64,000 bases of DNA, from contig NC_037313.1 in NCBI RefSeq assembly GCF_000143535.2, positions 2,363,501-2,427,500 on the forward strand, given 5' to 3'. The position numbers were made by a program, and so were the translations under genes. Below the pieces are notes generated by a model. That model had not been told where the DNA came from. It saw only the letters and a program-made list of their open reading frames with translations, and searched no databases. Shown here piece by piece: positions 60,407-64,000 of the stretch. The stretch comes from Botrytis cinerea B05.10. Taxonomy: Eukaryota; Ascomycota; Leotiomycetes; Helotiales; Sclerotiniaceae. Numbering within the stretch: the first letter of the stretch is position 1; each line of letters starts with the position of its first letter.

Positions 60407-61899
60407 ATAAAACTACATTATAGTAAATCAATTATTAATATATTACTAAGACGCTATATTATTATATAGTATATATATGAATAATATAATATTGCATTAT
60501 ATATTTATATAATAATATCATACTATAGTCATATCTCTTATGAGATTGATTTATAATGAAATAAAATGAAATAAAACTAAATGAAAGCATATAGAAAATT
60601 ATCACTAAATTAATTAAATATAATTAATTACAATTTCCTTTTATTTTATAAAATGATTCTATAAGATTCGATTTAAATCAATCTTATTTATAAGTATAAA
60701 ATATATTAGAATTTCATTATAAACTATATAATTTTAAAATATTCTTTAGAAAAAACCTAGAAAAATAAGCAAAATTCGTTTTTATTTTAATCTCAATATA
60801 CAATTTGACTTCAATTTATTATATATTCGATTTGTTTTTTATAAGCTAAATTGAACTAAGTCTTTTATATTCATTTTTATTATAATATTTATTATTATAT
60901 ATTATAATATAAGATTTTATTTCCTTTAGATTATAAGTCTGGCTAGTTTTCACTAGTTTTAAAAAGGAATAAGCTCGATTTAAGGTTATATATTGATTAT
61001 TGAACTATCGAATATCGAAATTTCGAATATAAATATATCAATTTTATATCGATTTTTCTTTCGAAATTATTTATAATATTAAACTCTATAGTCTGTATTC
61101 CTAAAGCTAAATTTAATTGAATAAATAAAATTAGATTTCTAGATGATATATTTATATTATAAACTATCTAAAGCAGGTGATATATCAACATCTTTTATAT
61201 TAAGATGCCCTAATTTATTTAATCTTTATTTTATATGAAATAAAATAAAAAATTGATTTAAAAGGTGGTTGGCTTAATAATCTTTTTAATCAAATAATCA
61301 ATGTAAATTTGATTTATTATTAAAATTCATTTATATTTTAATATTATTTTAAATATAAAATAACATTAAAATAATAATCAATTTATAAATCTAATTAATA
61401 TATAAATCAAATACTTAAAATAATTTCTAATATTTCTTTTAAATTTAATCCTTTAAAAAACAAATCTAATTATATTGAATAATTAAAAAATATTAAGTTT
61501 TTTTTGTAAATTAATAATTTTATATAATATCTTAATAGAAAAGCAAGACTATTAAATAAGTCTTTATATATAAAAATATCAAAAAAAGCTATTTTTTTTG
61601 AATTAATAATTAAATATAACAAAAGGCTTATAGAATTTAAAGAAAATGAGGATAAAGTTTTCAAAGTTTTAAGATTTATAATTAATTATAAATTAATTGA
61701 AAGATTTAGTAATAAAATTATAATTAAAAACTTATAGGATTTTATTAATTTAATTTTTGAAATATCTTTTTTGAAATAATAAAAAAATATTTAAATCAAT
61801 TAAATAAAGTTAATTATATTAATTCAAAAAGAATAAATAAATATATTAATTTTATCTAATTGGTTTATAATTATTTAAAATCAATAAATTGTATTCTTT
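60407..61899. other. AT isochore, no readable content
   Basis: Extremely AT-rich DNA. The frame at 61470-61664 is a chance product of composition. Any 5' LTR or gag start of the downstream retroelement would be here, but I could not identify LTR ends or a primer-binding site. Confidence 0.5.
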
Positions 61900-64000
61900 T
61901 AAAATTAAAATAGTATAATATTTATTTAAAGGCTTATCTAATTTCTTCAATATTTTTAGTTTTAAAAAATTCGAAGGATTAATTAAGAATATAAATAATA
62001 TTGATTTAAATAAATTATTTAATAAATTGATTTTTGAAAAAGCTAAAATACAATCGAATATTGATTTAAATATTGATAAAATAAATTTTAAAAATAAAAA
62101 TAATAAAATTTCAAATTATAATTATTATAATAAAAAGAATTATTTAAAGTTTAAATATTTTTTAAATATTCTGAATTAAAAAGCAATAAAGGATTTAATA
62201 AAAAATAATTAAATAAAAGTCCGAATAATTTTATTTCAAGTAAGTAATTGATGATTATAAATTATAAAGGTTTAGTTAATTATATATATAAATTTAAATA
62301 TAGATTTATATTAGATTCAAATATTATAAAGTATCATTTATTTAATAAAGAATAATTTATTAATTATAAATTATTAAATAATTATCTTATTATAATAATT
62401 AATAGTGAAAAGTTATAAATTAATGGAATAAATGATATTTTTATTTTAATAAATAAATTAGAAGTAATTTTATAGGGAATATATTATATATTAAAAATAA
62501 TTTTAATTCTTATAAATTTTAATAAAATAATTCAAAAAGAATGAATTAATTATATTATCCTTTTAGAAAATAAAATCGATATTATTAATAAAAATGTTAA
62601 TATTCGAGTTATTGTTTTTTGAATAAATAATATTTATTATTTGAATTTTAAAATTAATATTAAATATTTTAAAAATATGAATATTTTTGAAATCGAAAAA
62701 GAAATTAATTTAGAATTGAATTTATTATTGAATAAAATCGATTTAAATTTAGTTTATTAAAAATTAGATTATATAAATAAGGATTATATAATAAAATTCT
62801 CAAATATTTAATTGAATAAATTTAAATCCGATTTAGAAAGTTATGAATTTTATAAATTTGGAAAATTCTATTAGAAAATAAATAAGGATTTCTTGGAAAT
62901 CTTTAATATAAATTATAAATTCGAAAAATTCAATTTGAATATAATTAAATCTTTTCGAATTATAAAAATTAAAAATGAAAAATATTTTTTAATTTTTATT
63001 GATTAGATTATTAAAATTATTTAAATATATTTTATTAAATTTAAATCCTAGATTTACAATATTCTAATAGATTTTTATAATTTAATTAAAAATCAATTCA
63101 ATATTAATATCAAAAAATTGAAATTAAATAATGTTTTCGAATTTTTATTCAATAAATAAAATGATTTTATTAAAAGTTATAAAAATATATATAAATATAT
63201 TAATTTATATATTTATTTTCAAAATAAAATAATCGAAATATCAAATAAATATATAATTGAAAGATTATTATATTTAATAAAAGAAAAAGAAATTTCATTA
63301 TATTTATAATTATATTTAATATAGATTATAATTTATATTAAAAATAAAATATATAGTAGTTTTATTAATAAATCACTATTCAAATTGATATATAATAAAA
63401 AATCTGATTTAAATTATTTTAAAATTCTAAACTTTTTTATTTATATTATTAATAATAAAGAAATTTGTAATAGAAAAATAGATTTTCGAATTTGTAAAGG
63501 TATATTGATAGGATATGATATATTAAATAATTATTTTATTTATATTTTTATTAATAAAAGAATAATTAATATTAGAGATATTGAAATTCAGGAAAATCTA
63601 ATATATTCAAATTAATATAAAAATTAAGATTTAAATCTTTTGAAAAAAGAAAACTTTGATTTTGAGTTTATTTAGAATAAAAGAAAGGATAATAATTTTA
63701 ATAAAAAATAAATTAATCTCGAAATTATTAAAATTATTGAAATTAGTAAAAGTAATAAATTAGAAGATGAAATTTTAAATAATATAAAAATCAATATAAA
63801 TAAGATAAATTTTATAAAATCTAATATATAATATTTTAAATAAATTAAAGAATTAATTTTAAAAAATAAGGATTTAATTGAAAATAGAAAAAATGTAGTA
63901 TTTTATTATGAATTTGTTTTTTCTAAATATTTCAATTCAATCAATAAAAGAATGAATATCGAGATAAATTAAGATTTAGAATTTCAATTAGCTTTTGATA
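61900..64000 (+). mobile_element. RIP-degraded Ty1/copia retrotransposon, cut by window end
   Basis: Relic of a copia-type gag-pol on the plus strand; the reverse transcriptase and 3' LTR would lie beyond the window. Reading one frame from about 61990 to 64000 gives, in order, a gag tail (Asn/Lys-rich, possible zinc-knuckle remnant near 62140), an aspartic-protease-like ILDSN segment (about 62308), a GAG-pre-integrase and integrase stretch, and the typical integrase-end phrase KGILIGYDILNN. Many TAA/TAG codons interrupt it where Gln or Trp would be expected. The left border is a guess. Confidence 0.75.
62308..63615 (+). pseudogene. Copia protease-integrase pseudogene
   Basis: About 436 codons in one frame. 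There is no net frameshift between the protease-like ILDSN at 62308 and the last open piece at 63385-63615, whose LNYFKILNFFIYIINNKE, CNRKIDFRICKGILIGYD and RDIEIQE match the copia integrase C-terminus in order. It is interrupted by many TAA/TAG stops, consistent with C-to-T change on both strands. It is non-functional. Confidence 0.75.

Noticed and set aside
58550..61200. Possible inserted mitochondrial DNA
   Set aside because: No mitochondrial gene, tRNA or intron core was recognisable, and the repeat differences and copia relic fit RIP better. A search against a mitochondrial genome would settle it.
61470..61664. 64-codon frame in the AT block that looks like a hydrophobic peptide
   Set aside because: Ile/Leu/Phe/Lys-only composition follows from A+T richness.
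1..64000. tRNA, 5S rRNA or CRISPR features
   Set aside because: No GTTCRAATCC-type T-arm with matching acceptor stem was found by eye, and no regular spaced repeats of the CRISPR kind exist; a tRNAscan-SE run would be decisive.

Overview
This is nuclear DNA of a filamentous ascomycete. Most genes carry short introns (about 45-200 nt) with GTAAGT/GTATGT-like donors and CTAAC/CTGAC-like branch points. The protein set (CYS3-type bZIP, CHL4/CENP-N, CSC1/OSCA channel, arylsulfotransferase, nitrilase, DUF3716-like protein) and the overall style suggest a leotiomycete (Helotiales/Sclerotiniaceae-like). That placement is my inference and not a species call.

From 0.3 to 29.3 kb lies a housekeeping block: ALG11 mannosyltransferase, gamma-glutamyltransferase, a large Q/S/T-rich protein with a cysteine-rich C-terminus, a CYS3/MetR-like sulfur bZIP regulator, a dynamin-like SLIP-GC GTPase, the kinetochore protein CHL4/CENP-N, a TatD nuclease and a 1329-residue coiled-coil protein. 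From 33.2 to 51.7 kb is a more metabolic stretch: a membrane arylsulfotransferase-family protein, a possible small two-exon gene, a short-chain dehydrogenase, a secreted BBE-type FAD oxidase, a nitrilase, a CSC1 mechanosensitive channel, a beta-carbonic anhydrase lacking its usual active-site arginine, and a methyltransferase-like protein. From 53.1 to 57.6 kb are two secreted proteins: a small four-cysteine protein assembled here from four short exons, and a type-B carboxylesterase.

At about 58.5 kb the base composition collapses to very high A+T, and this continues to the window end. The AT-rich block holds a 727-bp element with 12-bp terminal inverted repeats, a 427-bp MITE-like element with roughly 50-bp inverted ends, a pair of about 106-bp direct repeats that differ only by transitions, and a Ty1/copia gag-pol relic on the + strand. 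The relic is full of stops but has not lost frame. Together these are the marks of repeat-induced point mutation (RIP), so the window runs from a gene-rich region into a RIP-made AT isochore, with the two secreted-protein genes nearest the border.

I found no rRNA, convincing tRNA or CRISPR. Exon coordinates given below were worked out by hand from splice motifs and checked for frame consistency; they are predictions.
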